A stretch of DNA of 64,000 bases from Gammaproteobacteria bacterium (GCA_014238615.1 JABAAT010000065.1:1-64000), one strand, 5' to 3'; positions 1 through 10,336 are shown, counted from the first letter of the stretch. Program-made: numbers and translations. The notes: generated by a model from the letters alone, not told the origin.

Positions 1-92
1 ACGGAATCCGGGCCGCGTTCAGGCCGGGCGGCCACGGGACAGGCGCCTCCGGGCGGGGTGCAAGGTGGCGGAGCGGCGGTCCCCGCGGCCCA

Positions 93-548
93 TCACTCCT
101 CCATCGGCTGTACTGAAACCTTGAGCATCACCTTTACTTTCGCATCCAGGCGCGCCTCCACCTGGTGCTCACCGAGCGTGGAGATGCGGCCCTGCGGCAG
201 GCGTAATTCGCTCTTCTCAAGCGGCTCCTCCAAGGCCGCCGCGGCCGCGGCGATCTCCACGGTACCCACCGACCCATGCAGGCGGTTGTCAACGCCGGCC
301 TTACCGTGGATCACCAACTCCAGGGTCTTCAGCCGTTCCGCGCGCGCCTGGGCGCGCTCCAGACCTTCCAACTGGGCGCGTTCCAGCTCGGCGCGGCGCG
401 CCTCTACCTCGGCCAGGTTTTTAGGTGTCGCCACCAGGGCCTTGCCCTGCGGCAGCAGATAGTTACGGCCATAGCCGGAGCGTACCTTGACCAGGTCGCC
501 GATGCGCCCCAGGCCCGGCGTACTTTCCAATAAGATCAATTGCATCAT
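93..548 (-). CDS. rplI: 50S ribosomal protein L9
   Basis: Translation MQLILLESTPGLGRIGDLVKVRSGYGRNYLLPQGKALVAT is the L9 N-terminal signature. Confidence 0.97.
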   Translation of the reverse strand: MMQLILLESTPGLGRIGDLVKVRSGYGRNYLLPQGKALVATPKNLAEVEARRAELERAQLEGLERAQARAERLKTLELVIHGKAGVDNRLHGSVGTVEIAAAAAALEEPLEKSELRLPQGRISTLGEHQVEARLDAKVKVMLKVSVQPMEE

Positions 549-784
549 TTTCGGGTAACCCTCCAGCGGGCATTATAACGCCAGGCCGGGCCGGCCGGGC
601 GGACCGCTCCCGGGCGCCGCCATGACCCGTCCCGCGCGGCGACGCTTCCGGCCGGGTGCTCGGCGCCGGGAGGATATCAGGTACAATCAACAGGCGTTCC
701 GGGTAAAAGTGCTTTTGCCCTCGGCGTCGCCGGTCGCCCTGGAAAAACCGGCTCGGGCAATTCAGCCCAGGGAGAATCCACGCC

Positions 785-2428
785 ATGAAAAACTCCGAAT
801 TGTTCATCAAGTGCCTGGAAAATGAAGGCATTCAGCGCATCTACGGGATCCCCGGAGAAGAAAACCTTGACGTGATGGACGCGATGATCGACAGCGATCT
901 GGAGTTCATCACCACCCGGCACGAGCAGGGCGCTGCTTTCATGGCCGACGTGTACGGGCGCCTCACCGGTCGTGCCGGGGTCTGCCTGGCGACCCTGGGG
1001 CCGGGCGCCACCAACCTGGTGACCGGAGCGGCCGATGCCAACATGGACCGCGCGCCGCTGGTGGCCATCGCCGGCCAGGGTGCCAGCACCCGCCTGCACA
1101 AGGAAAGCCACCAGATCCTGGACCTGGTGAACCTGTTCGCTCCCATCAGCAAGTATTCCACCCAGATACGCTCGGGACAAGTCATCCCCGAGGTCGTACG
1201 CAAGGCATTCAAAACGGCGGAAACCGAAAAACCCGGCTGTACCTTCATCGACTTCCCGGAAGACATCGCCGGCAGCCAGGCACCCGACGGATTGGAGCCC
1301 CTGACCGTACAGAAACCGCACGCCTCGATACCGCCCGAGGACAAGCTGATCCAGGCCGCCGAACTGATCGACAAGGCCCGCTTCCCGATCATCCTGGCCG
1401 GCAACGGTGTGCTCCGAGACAACTCCGAGAATGCGCTGCGCCAGTTCGCGGAGCGCCTCAACATACCGGTGGCCACCACCTTCATGGCCAAGGGCGCCAT
1501 CCCTTCCTCGCATCCGCTCTCCATGGGCGCCGTGGGACTGCAGGCGCACGACTATGTCTCTTTCGGCTTCGATCGGGCCGATGTGGTGCTCTGCGTGGGC
1601 TACGACCTGGTGGAATACCACCCCTATCTCTGGAACCACGACCGCAGCTGCCGCATCATCCATATCGACTCCATGCCGGCCGAGGTGGACACCCACTATA
1701 TCGTGAGCTCCGGCCTCATCGGCGACATCAGCAGCGCACTGCAGGCCATCACTGAACACACCCAGCCGCGCGAAGAATCCATCACTGACCTCAAAAAACT
1801 GCGCCATGCCATCCTCCAGGAACTGCACGCCAGCGCCGAGGACAAGGGCTTCCCGATGAAACCGCAGCGCATCCTGCATGACCTGCGCCAGGCGCTGCGC
1901 CCGCAGGACATCGTGATCAGCGATGTGGGCGCGCACAAGATGTGGCTGGCCCGGATGTACCCGGCCGAGCGCGGCAACACCTGCATCATCTCGAACGGCT
2001 TCGCCTCCATGGGCATCGCCGTCCCCGGTGCCCTGGCCGCGCGCTTCGCCTGTCCCGATTCAAAGGTGGTGGCCGTCACCGGAGACGCCGGCTTCATGAT
2101 GAACTCCCAGGAGTTGGAAACCGCGTTGCGCTACGGCCTGAATTTCGTCGTGCTGATCTGGACCGACTCCGAGTACGGACTCATCAAGTGGCACCAGCAG
2201 CGCCGCTTCGGCAGGTCGGCCTACATCTCCTTCCGCAACCCGGACTTCGTCAAGTACGCGGAAAGCATGGGGGCGCGCGGCTACCGCGTTGAGGCCGCCG
2301 ACGAACTGTTACCCGCCTTGAAGGAAGCCCTGGAGACGAACACGGTAACGATCATCGACTGCCCCGTGGACTACCGCGAAAACATGAAACTCACCGAGCA
2401 CCTGGGAGACTTGGTCTGCCCCATCTGA
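785..2428 (+). CDS. ThDP-dependent acetolactate synthase large subunit-like protein
   Basis: Starts MKNSELFIKCLENEGIQRIYGIPGEENLDVMDA; GDAGFMMNSQELETALRYGLN ThDP-binding motif; 547 aa. Confidence 0.9.
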   Translation: MKNSELFIKCLENEGIQRIYGIPGEENLDVMDAMIDSDLEFITTRHEQGAAFMADVYGRLTGRAGVCLATLGPGATNLVTGAADANMDRAPLVAIAGQGASTRLHKESHQILDLVNLFAPISKYSTQIRSGQVIPEVVRKAFKTAETEKPGCTFIDFPEDIAGSQAPDGLEPLTVQKPHASIPPEDKLIQAAELIDKARFPIILAGNGVLRDNSENALRQFAERLNIPVATTFMAKGAIPSSHPLSMGAVGLQAHDYVSFGFDRADVVLCVGYDLVEYHPYLWNHDRSCRIIHIDSMPAEVDTHYIVSSGLIGDISSALQAITEHTQPREESITDLKKLRHAILQELHASAEDKGFPMKPQRILHDLRQALRPQDIVISDVGAHKMWLARMYPAERGNTCIISNGFASMGIAVPGALAARFACPDSKVVAVTGDAGFMMNSQELETALRYGLNFVVLIWTDSEYGLIKWHQQRRFGRSAYISFRNPDFVKYAESMGARGYRVEAADELLPALKEALETNTVTIIDCPVDYRENMKLTEHLGDLVCPI

Positions 2429-2454
2429 GGCGCGCGGCGCGGCGCGCGGCGGTC

Positions 2455-4218
2455 ATGGCGGCGCTCTGCGCCGTCACCGCGGCCGCGGAACCCGATATGG
2501 ACTGGCCGCTGTACGGCAACGACCACGGCAACCAGCGCTACAGCCCCCTCCGGCAGATCGACCACACCAACGTAGGGCAACTGCGGCCGGCCTGGAGCTA
2601 CGCCACCGGCAAGCGCGCCACCTTCCAGAGCTCTCCCATCGTCAGCGACGGAGTGCTCTACCTCACCACCCCCTTCAACGACGTCATCGCCCTGGAGGCC
2701 GACACCGGCGCGGAGCGATGGCGCTACCACCACGAGCTGCGGCAGGACCGCTTCTGCTGCGGCCCGGCGAACCGCGGACCCGCCGTGGCGCACGGCAAGG
2801 TCTATACCACCACCATAGACGCCCGGCTGCTGGCCCTGGACCAGCAAAGCGGCGAGAAGCTGTGGGAACGCACCCTGGCCGAAACCGCGCATCCGGGGGA
2901 AAGCCTGGAGCCGGTAGCGGAGATCAGCGAGTTGCGCGGCGCCCGCCGCACCGGCTACACCGGTCCCGGAGCCAACATGGCTCCACAGGTAGTCGGCGAC
3001 CTGGTGCTGGCCGGCATCACCGGGGCCGGCTACGGATTGCACCTGGAATTGGACGAGGACGGCAAAAAAGTGCTTTCGGTCAGCGGCGCTGCCGGTGAAA
3101 AGCACGGACTCAGGGGCTTCATCGCCGCCTTCGATGCCCACGACGGAGAGGAACAATGGCGCTGGTTCAGCGTCCCTGAACAAAACTGGGAGGGAAACTT
3201 CAGCGCCGACACCCGCTACGGCATGCCCCTGCCCAGGAACATCCAGGCCGAACGCGCCGCGAGCGGGAAACACCGGGACAGCTGGAAACGCGGCGGCGGC
3301 TCCATCTGGACCACCCCCGCCTACGACGCGGAAAGAGGACTGCTGTTCCTGGGCACCGGCAACCCCGCCCCCCAGATGGACGACTCCACGCGCCCTGGCG
3401 ACAACCTCTACACGGTCAGCCTGGTCGCCCTGGAGATCGCCAGCGGGCGCCTGCGCTGGTACTACCAGCAGGTGCCACACGACCGCTGGGGCTACGACGT
3501 GGCGAGCCCCCCCGTACTCCTTGACATCGAGGTAGAGGGAGCACCGGTGGCGGCGGTGGCCCAGGCCAGCAAGTTAGGCTGGGTCTTCTTCCACGCCCGC
3601 GACGACGGCCGCCTGCTCAGGAGGTCCAAGCCCTTCGTGCCCCAGCGGATGCTGTTCGCCGCACCCACCGAGACGGGCACCCGCATCAGCCCCGGCACCC
3701 TGGGCGCCGTCTCCTGGTCTCCCGCGGCTCACCACCCGGGGCGACAACACATCTACGTGGCCGGCATCCACCAGACGGCCCTGTTCTACCAGCGCAAACT
3801 CCAACCGACCCCGGAGCAACCCTGGCCCAGCGTCAGCTTCTTCCGCGCCGACCCGGATGCCGAGCAATGGGGCAACGTCACCGCGATCCACACCCGGAAC
3901 GGCGACATCGCCTGGCGGAAGCGCACCGCGCAGCCCATGGTGGGCGGCCTCCTAGCCACGGCCGGCGACCTCGTCTTCACCGGAGAAGGCGACGGCAACT
4001 TCCTGGCCTTGGACGCAGGCAGCGGAGCCACCCTGTGGAGCCACCAGGCACCCTACGGAGTCAACGCCCCTCCCATCAGTTACCGCGTCCGGGGCTGCCA
4101 GTACATCGTCGTCGCCGCCGGCGGCAACCGGCTCTTCGGATACCCCACCGGAGACCTGCTGCTGGCCTTCGCCCTCCCCAACTGCCGCGGCCAGGACGCG
4201 CCGGACCCGTCAAAATAA
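2455..4218 (+). CDS. PQQ-dependent dehydrogenase-like quinoprotein (beta-propeller)
   Basis: W-motif repeats (ALEADTGAERWRY, ALDQQSGEKLWER, ALDAGSGATLWSH), vicinal Cys-Cys (FCCGPANRG), HDRWGYDVASPP segment; N-terminal start uncertain. Confidence 0.85.
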   Translation: MAALCAVTAAAEPDMDWPLYGNDHGNQRYSPLRQIDHTNVGQLRPAWSYATGKRATFQSSPIVSDGVLYLTTPFNDVIALEADTGAERWRYHHELRQDRFCCGPANRGPAVAHGKVYTTTIDARLLALDQQSGEKLWERTLAETAHPGESLEPVAEISELRGARRTGYTGPGANMAPQVVGDLVLAGITGAGYGLHLELDEDGKKVLSVSGAAGEKHGLRGFIAAFDAHDGEEQWRWFSVPEQNWEGNFSADTRYGMPLPRNIQAERAASGKHRDSWKRGGGSIWTTPAYDAERGLLFLGTGNPAPQMDDSTRPGDNLYTVSLVALEIASGRLRWYYQQVPHDRWGYDVASPPVLLDIEVEGAPVAAVAQASKLGWVFFHARDDGRLLRRSKPFVPQRMLFAAPTETGTRISPGTLGAVSWSPAAHHPGRQHIYVAGIHQTALFYQRKLQPTPEQPWPSVSFFRADPDAEQWGNVTAIHTRNGDIAWRKRTAQPMVGGLLATAGDLVFTGEGDGNFLALDAGSGATLWSHQAPYGVNAPPISYRVRGCQYIVVAAGGNRLFGYPTGDLLLAFALPNCRGQDAPDPSK

Positions 4219-4224
4219 GCCGAA

Positions 4225-4420
4225 TAAAGAAAGAAATAGCCACTAAAGTTTCTTTAGGACCGGCATGGCGTCGCTAAGGTAAAGTCTCCTTACCTTAAGC
4301 AAGGCTAAAGAAAGAAAAGACCTCTAAAGTTTCTTTAGGACTAGCATGGCGTCGCTAAGGTAAAGTCTCCTTACCTTGCTCAAAGATAAAGAAAGAAATC
4401 GCCCCTAAAGTTTCTTTAGG
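4225..4420. repeat. 81-bp tandem repeat, about 2.6 copies, each with CTAAAGTTTCTTTAG dyad
   Basis: taaagaaagaaa starts at 4225, 4306 and 4387 (exact 81-bp spacing); CTAAAGtttCTTTAG at 4243, 4324 and 4405; copies 1-2 also carry AAGGTAAagtctccTTACCTT. Confidence 0.95.
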
Positions 4421-4447
4421 GCTGGTTTCCTGGTAAAATCTTTGGTC

Positions 4448-5635
4448 ATGAGCCGGAAAGCCCCTTTCCACCCAGGCGAGTACGTGGAAACCACCATCAA
4501 TGGAAAACCGGCGCTTGCCTTCATTCCTCCCGTTTTAACGCCCGCTCCTCCCGTCATCAATCTGCAGGCCATTCAACGCATCCAGGAAGAAGCTACCCTG
4601 GCCCTTGGGGGCCTGGATTATTTAGCCGTGGGGCTCCCGAACCCTGTCCTGTTCACTTATATGTACGTGCGTAAGGAGGCGTTGCTGTCCTCGCAGATCG
4701 AAGGCACGCAATCATCCCTGTCCGAACTACTGTTGTTTGAGCATGGGGACGCTCCCGGAGGGGGGAGTGACGTACGGGAGGTTTCCAATTACGTAAAGGC
4801 CATGGAGCACGGCTGGGAGTGCCTGCAGGAGCAGGGGAGACTCCCCCTGTCACTGCGACTCATCAAGGAAATCCACGAAAAACTATTGGCCGACGGTCGA
4901 GGCGGCAAGATGCTGCCGGGGGAATTCCGCCGCAACCAGAACTGGATCGGTGACAGTCGCTCCGGAAACCCTGAATATGTGCCACCCCCACCTGGAAGAG
5001 TCATGGAACTCATGGCGGACCTGGAAAAATTTCTGCATGAAAAGGATTCGGGAATCCCGCGCCTGCTGAAGGCCGGGATAGTGCACCTGCAGTTCGAAAG
5101 CATCCATCCCTTCCTGGACGGCAACGGTCGGCTGGGGCGGCTGCTGATTCCCTTCCTGCTCTACTCATGGGGAATTCTTAAACAGCCCCTGCTGCTTTAC
5201 ATCAGCCTGTACTTCAAGGGACACCGGCAACGCTACTACGAGTTGTTGCAACAGGTGCGGAAGCAGGGTGACTGGGGACCTTGGCTGGAATTCTTTCTGC
5301 AAGGCATTGCCGAGGTCTCCAGGCAGGCCACGGAAACCGCGCGCAAGCTCCAGGAATTGTTTGAGACGGATCGGCAACGCATTGATAAGGAGCTGGGACA
5401 GGCTGCCGCTTCCGCCCTGGCACTGCATGAGATCGCAAAGCAACAGCTGATCTTCTCCGTCCCGGAAGCGGCAGCCAAGACCGGCCGATCCCTTCCCACG
5501 ATCCGAAACGCCGTGGAACGCCTGCAGAATATGGATATACTGCGCGAAACGACCGGCAAGCGCCGTTACCGGCGCTTCCTTTATTCTAAGTACATGAAAA
5601 TCATGGAAGAAGGCACGGAAGCACTGGACCACTGA
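4448..5635 (+). CDS. Fic family protein with N-terminal inhibitory-helix-like motif and C-terminal winged-helix-like region
   Basis: HPFLDGNGRLGR matches HxFx(D/E)GNGRxxR; SSQIEGTQ matches the (S/T)xxxE(G/N) inhibitory motif; C-term SVPEAAAKTGRSLPTIRNAVERLQNMDIL is HTH-like. Confidence 0.93.
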   Translation: MSRKAPFHPGEYVETTINGKPALAFIPPVLTPAPPVINLQAIQRIQEEATLALGGLDYLAVGLPNPVLFTYMYVRKEALLSSQIEGTQSSLSELLLFEHGDAPGGGSDVREVSNYVKAMEHGWECLQEQGRLPLSLRLIKEIHEKLLADGRGGKMLPGEFRRNQNWIGDSRSGNPEYVPPPPGRVMELMADLEKFLHEKDSGIPRLLKAGIVHLQFESIHPFLDGNGRLGRLLIPFLLYSWGILKQPLLLYISLYFKGHRQRYYELLQQVRKQGDWGPWLEFFLQGIAEVSRQATETARKLQELFETDRQRIDKELGQAAASALALHEIAKQQLIFSVPEAAAKTGRSLPTIRNAVERLQNMDILRETTGKRRYRRFLYSKYMKIMEEGTEALDH

Positions 5636-5655
5636 GCCCCTGGAAACGAAATGAA

Positions 5656-6666
5656 ATGACGCATGCCGACCACAATGCCGTACCACAGCCGCGGGAGGCG
5701 CAGCAGGGGCCCCTGGAGGAAGTCCGCGCCGCGGCCCGCGATGAGCCCAAGCTGGTTCCAGCCCACCTGGCGTTTCTCATCGTGGGCGTTGGAATCGCCT
5801 CCATGGTGGGCGTGGCCGTCTTCCGCGAAAGCATAAGATTCAGGAACTGCGATACGCTTTGCCAGGAAGGTTTCATGCGTTTTGCAACCCCGGAGCTGGT
5901 GGCCGAGAAAATCCAGCAGGGGGCAAGACCACGGGCGCTGCTGAAGGAGGATCAGACCACCGCGCTGCACTGGGCGGCAAAATTCAGTCCTGACCCGGCG
6001 GTGCCCGCGCTGCTCATCAACCTGGGTGCCGCCCTGGACGCGCGTGACCGGATCGGGGCCACACCTCTGCATTACGCGGCCAACGCCAACCCCGATCCAG
6101 AAGTGTCCGGATTGTTGCTGCAGCTCGGCGCCGCGGTGCACGCGCTGGATGTGACCAACGGAACGCCGCTGCACTACGCGGCGCAGAGCAATTCCAATCC
6201 GGACGTCGCGGAGCTGTTGATCCAACGGGGTGCGGATGTGGCGGCGCCTGGTGAGGTCGGCAGAACACCGCTGCACTACGCGGCGTGGACGAATGACAAC
6301 CCGGCACTGCTCGCCGCCTTGTTACGCCACGGCGCGGATCCCATGGCGCGGGACGAATTCGGGGTCACCCCGCTGCATTACGCGGCGCTCTCCAACCACG
6401 TTCCGGAGGTGACCGGCGTGCTCCTGGAGCATGGCGCTGACCCAAATGCGCAAACGCGGGTGGACGGGATGACCCCATTGCACGCGGCGGCGAGAGAAGG
6501 GCGCGCCCCGGAAGTGCTTGCCCTGTTGCTGGAAAACGGCGCCGACCCGGGACTCCTGGACAAGGACGATAAACTCGCCCTGGATTACGCGGAACAAAAC
6601 CCGACGCTACGCAAAACGGAAGTCTATGAGCGCCTGCGGCGAGCCAGTCCGCTGCACGCCGGCTGA
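5656..6666 (+). CDS. Ankyrin-repeat protein with one predicted N-terminal transmembrane segment
   Basis: Repeats of TPLHYAAxxNxxPxVxxLLLxxGAD; hydrophobic stretch LAFLIVGVGIASMVGVAVF. Confidence 0.92.
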   Translation: MTHADHNAVPQPREAQQGPLEEVRAAARDEPKLVPAHLAFLIVGVGIASMVGVAVFRESIRFRNCDTLCQEGFMRFATPELVAEKIQQGARPRALLKEDQTTALHWAAKFSPDPAVPALLINLGAALDARDRIGATPLHYAANANPDPEVSGLLLQLGAAVHALDVTNGTPLHYAAQSNSNPDVAELLIQRGADVAAPGEVGRTPLHYAAWTNDNPALLAALLRHGADPMARDEFGVTPLHYAALSNHVPEVTGVLLEHGADPNAQTRVDGMTPLHAAAREGRAPEVLALLLENGADPGLLDKDDKLALDYAEQNPTLRKTEVYERLRRASPLHAG

Positions 6667-6680
6667 AGGCACTCAACAAC

Positions 6681-6869
6681 ATGCACCTGCCTGGTCCCTC
6701 GCGCGCGGCGCACCTCCTGCTCTCCCTGCTGTTCCTGCTGTCGGCGGCGGCCTGCGGCCAGAGGGGGCCACTGTACCTGCCGCAGGAGCAAGCACCGCCG
6801 GAGCACCAGGAAGCCCCGGCCACGGAGCCGACAAACACGGACGACAGCGCGGAGCACGATCCCGCGTGA
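6681..6869 (+). CDS. lptM: LptM/YifL-like small lipoprotein
   Basis: Signal peptide, lipobox SAAAC, then GQRGPLYLP motif; upstream of lysA. Confidence 0.8.
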   Translation: MHLPGPSRAAHLLLSLLFLLSAAACGQRGPLYLPQEQAPPEHQEAPATEPTNTDDSAEHDPA

Positions 6870-8164
6870 GACCCGGTCTGCAAAGGGGAGAGGACGGCTC
6901 GCTGTACTGGGAGGAGGTTGCCTTAGAGGCAATCGCGGCGCGCTTCGGCACGCCTTGTTACGTTTATTCGCGGGCCGTTCTGGAAGCGAACTGGCGCGCT
7001 TTTGGGCAGGCACTGGAAGGCCGGCCACACCTGGTCTGCTTTGCCGTGAAGGCGAATTCCAACCTCGCCGTGCTGGAGCTGCTGGCGCGCCTGGGAGCCG
7101 GCTTTGACGTGGTCTCCGGCGGTGAGTTGGAACGGGTGTTACGCGTCGGCGGTGATCCCGCGCGGGTCGTATTCGCCGGCGTCGGCAAAAGCCGCGCCGA
7201 ATTGGAGCGCGCCCTGGAGGTTGGAATCCGCTGTTTCAACGTGGAATCAGGCGCTGAACTGGAACGCCTGGAGGAAATCGCCGCGGCCCATGGAGTCCAG
7301 GCGCCGATAGCACCGCGTCTCAATCCGGATATTGACGCCGCCACGCATCCCTATATCGCCACCGGCCTGCGCGACAGCAAATTCGGCCTGGAGCGGCGGC
7401 AGGCCTTGCATTGCTATCGGCACGCCGCCGCCGCGCCGCACCTGCGCCCGATCGGGCTGGCCTGCCACATCGGCTCCCAGGTGCTCGACCTGAAACCCTT
7501 CCGCGAGACCCTGAAATATTTGCTGCAGCTGGCTGATAAACTCCGCGCCGAGGGACTTGAGGTGGAGCACCTGGATTGCGGCGGCGGACTCGGCATCCGC
7601 TACCGCGATGAGCAGATTCCGGCGACGGCTGAACTGGGACGCGCCCTGGGCGCCGTTCTGGACGAGAGCAAGACGCCGCACCCGGAGTTGCTGCTGGAAC
7701 CCGGGCGTGCTGTTGCCGGGCCCGCTGGCCTGCTGCTGACCCGGGTGGAATACCTGAAGGAAACAACGGCGCAGCGCTTCGCGATCGTGGACGCGGCGAT
7801 GAACGACTTGCTGCGCCCAGCGCTCTACAACGCCTGGCACGAGATCGTCGAGGTGCGCGCCCCGGACCCGAACGTGCTCGCAAAGCCGGAGCAGACCTGG
7901 GAGGTGGTCGGCCCAATCTGTGAAACGGGCGACCTGCTGGGCAGCGGCCGCCGCCTGCGCCCGGCACCCGGCGCCCTGCTGGCGGTGCTCGACACCGGTG
8001 CCTACGGCGCTGTCATGGCCTCCAATTACAACAGCCGTCCGCGACCCTGTGAAGTGCTGGTGGACGGCACCGAGGCGCGGCTCGTGCGACGCCGGGAAAC
8101 AACGGAGGACCTCTGGCGCACGGAACCACACCCACCCAAAGCACCAGGGCGGAAGCACAACTGA
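6866..8164 (+). CDS. lysA: Diaminopimelate decarboxylase
   Basis: CFAVKANSNLAVLELLARLGAGFDVVSGGEL PLP-Lys motif; GTG start at 6866 overlaps the lptM stop. Confidence 0.95.
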   Translation: MRPGLQRGEDGSLYWEEVALEAIAARFGTPCYVYSRAVLEANWRAFGQALEGRPHLVCFAVKANSNLAVLELLARLGAGFDVVSGGELERVLRVGGDPARVVFAGVGKSRAELERALEVGIRCFNVESGAELERLEEIAAAHGVQAPIAPRLNPDIDAATHPYIATGLRDSKFGLERRQALHCYRHAAAAPHLRPIGLACHIGSQVLDLKPFRETLKYLLQLADKLRAEGLEVEHLDCGGGLGIRYRDEQIPATAELGRALGAVLDESKTPHPELLLEPGRAVAGPAGLLLTRVEYLKETTAQRFAIVDAAMNDLLRPALYNAWHEIVEVRAPDPNVLAKPEQTWEVVGPICETGDLLGSGRRLRPAPGALLAVLDTGAYGAVMASNYNSRPRPCEVLVDGTEARLVRRRETTEDLWRTEPHPPKAPGRKHN

Positions 8165-8342
8165 TTCCCCCGCTCCACTCCACCGCTTATTTGCTTTAGA
8201 ATGCCCCCCGGGGGGAGGTGCCCGCCCAGCGGCGCCTGTTCGGCGAGGCCATGCAGTTTGTCCAGCCGCGCCCTGTTGAAGTTTTTCTTGCCGCGTTGCC
8301 GCGCGGGCCAAGTGCAATACTTAATTTCGGAGGAGGCCTTTC

Positions 8343-9758
8343 ATGTCAAATATTGACAAAACCTTGGAGTTAATCAAGCAGGAAGAGGTACGCTTTGCCG
8401 ACCTGCGTTTCTGCGATACCCGGGGCAAAGAGCAGCACGTCACAATTCCGGCGGACAGTGTCGGCAAGGAGTTGTTTGAGAACGGCCGCATGTTCGACGG
8501 CTCTTCCATCGCCGGCTGGAAAGGCATCCAGGAATCAGACATGGTGCTACTTCCGGACCCTTCCTGGGCGGCCTTGGATCCTTTCTACGAGGAGCCTACC
8601 GTGATCCTGCGCTGCGACGTCCTGGAATCCTCCAGCATGCAGGGCTACGCGCTTGACCCACGTTCCCTGGCGAAGCGCGCCGAGACTTACCTGAGATCCA
8701 CCGGCATCGCGGAAAACATCTACCTGGGCCCGGAGCCGGAATTCTTCGTGTTTGACGATGTGCGCTGGCGCAACGAGATCAACGGCTGCTCCTACCAAGT
8801 CGACTCGGAGGAAGGCCGTTGGAACAGTTCCGAGGTCTTTGACGATGGCAATATCGGCCACCGGCCGGCGGTAAAGGGAGGCTATTTCCCGGTGCCGCCG
8901 GTAGATTCACTGCAAGACCTGCGCGCCGCCATGTGCCAGGCTTTACAACGCCTGGGCATGAAGGTGGAAGTGCATCACCACGAGGTGGCCACCGCCGGCC
9001 AATGCGAGATCGGGGTGCGTTACAACAGCCTGACGCTCAAGAGCGACGAGCTGCTGATGTTCAAGTACGTTGTGCAGAACGTCGCCCATACTTACGGGAA
9101 AACCGCCACCTTCATGCCGAAGCCCCTGATCGGAGATAACGGGAGCGGCATGCACACCCACCAATCGCTGGTGGACCGTGATGGCAATAACCTGTTCATG
9201 GGAGAAGGCTATGGCGGCCTGTCCGAACTTGCTTTGCATTACATCGGCGGCATTTTCCGGCACGCCCACGCCATCAACGCCTTCACCAACTCCAGCACCA
9301 ACAGCTATCGTCGCCTGGTGCCGGGCTTCGAGGCACCGGTGCTGCTGGCTTATTCGGCGCGCAACCGTTCCGCGGCCTGCCGTATTCCCTGGGTCACGGA
9401 CCCACGCCAACGCCGCCTTGAGATCCGCTTCCCGGATTCCTGCGGCAATCCTTACCTGAGCTTCTCCGCCATGCTCATGGCCGGCCTGGACGGCATCCAG
9501 AACAAGATCGATCCGGGCCCCCCCATGGACAAGGATCTTTATAACCTGCCTCCCGAGGAGGAAAAAGGCCTGTCGCGTATTTGCGCTTCCCTGGAAGAAG
9601 CACTGGACGCCTTGGATAAGGATCGCGATTTCCTCAAGTCCGGTGATGTTTTCAATGACGAAATGATCGACAGCTACCTTGAGCTCAAGCGTCAGGAAAC
9701 CCAGCAATTACAACGGGCCACTCATCCCATGGAACTGGATTTGTACTATAGCCTGTAA
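8343..9758 (+). CDS. glnA: Type I glutamine synthetase
   Basis: [22 protein letters not shown] and [13 protein letters not shown] motifs; NLPPEE adenylylation-site region; SD ggagg upstream. Confidence 0.98.
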   Translation: MSNIDKTLELIKQEEVRFADLRFCDTRGKEQHVTIPADSVGKELFENGRMFDGSSIAGWKGIQESDMVLLPDPSWAALDPFYEEPTVILRCDVLESSSMQGYALDPRSLAKRAETYLRSTGIAENIYLGPEPEFFVFDDVRWRNEINGCSYQVDSEEGRWNSSEVFDDGNIGHRPAVKGGYFPVPPVDSLQDLRAAMCQALQRLGMKVEVHHHEVATAGQCEIGVRYNSLTLKSDELLMFKYVVQNVAHTYGKTATFMPKPLIGDNGSGMHTHQSLVDRDGNNLFMGEGYGGLSELALHYIGGIFRHAHAINAFTNSSTNSYRRLVPGFEAPVLLAYSARNRSAACRIPWVTDPRQRRLEIRFPDSCGNPYLSFSAMLMAGLDGIQNKIDPGPPMDKDLYNLPPEEEKGLSRICASLEEALDALDKDRDFLKSGDVFNDEMIDSYLELKRQETQQLQRATHPMELDLYYSL

Positions 9759-9818
9759 TCCTGGCAGCCCCTGACCTTCTGGACGGCGAACGCCGCGCTC
9801 CACCATATCCCTGCCGTT

Positions 9819-10322
9819 GTGTCTCAGAAACACCAGGTTCAATCTTGGGCCAGGGCGACCTGGCGGTCGCTGTACCTGGTTCTAAGCGCAACGCTGCTGC
9901 TGTTCAGCAGCGGCGGCGCAACGGCCGCGGGAACAGCTTACCTGGAGCTGCACGGCACAGGAGGAACACGCCATTCCTTCCACGTGGAGATCGCGCGCAC
10001 CCCACGGGAACAGGCGCGCGGTCTGATGGAACGTCGCATCCTGGCACCGCGCGGCGGTATGCTGTTTCTGTATCCCAGGGCCAGGCGGGTGCACATGTGG
10101 ATGGCCAACACTCCGATCTCCCTGGACATGCTGTTCATCCGGGCCGATCACAGCATCGCGCGCATCGTGGAGCGTACCGTGCCGTATTCCAGGGAACTCA
10201 TTGACTCGGTGGAAGCGGTGAGCGCAGTGCTGGAAATCGAGGGCGGACTGGCGCGGGTCCTGGGCATCCGGGCGGGCGACAGTCTCTGCTATCCATGCGA
10301 GTCGCCGCCCGGGACCAACTAG
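9819..10322 (+). CDS. DUF192 family exported protein
   Basis: Signal peptide; TPREQARGLMERR...MLFLYPRARRVHMWMANTPISLDMLFI typical of DUF192. Confidence 0.9.
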   Translation: MSQKHQVQSWARATWRSLYLVLSATLLLFSSGGATAAGTAYLELHGTGGTRHSFHVEIARTPREQARGLMERRILAPRGGMLFLYPRARRVHMWMANTPISLDMLFIRADHSIARIVERTVPYSRELIDSVEAVSAVLEIEGGLARVLGIRAGDSLCYPCESPPGTN

Positions 10323-10336
10323 GCTGGAAGCATAGC

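Noticed and set aside
677-1936. 419-aa minus-strand ORF opposite the ThDP enzyme
   Set aside because: Shadow ORF of a high-GC gene; the plus-strand frame has clear family motifs and the antisense protein none.
8200-8225. Perfect palindrome ccccccgggggg downstream of lysA as a terminator
   Set aside because: No loop and no following T-tract; may be chance in GC-rich DNA.
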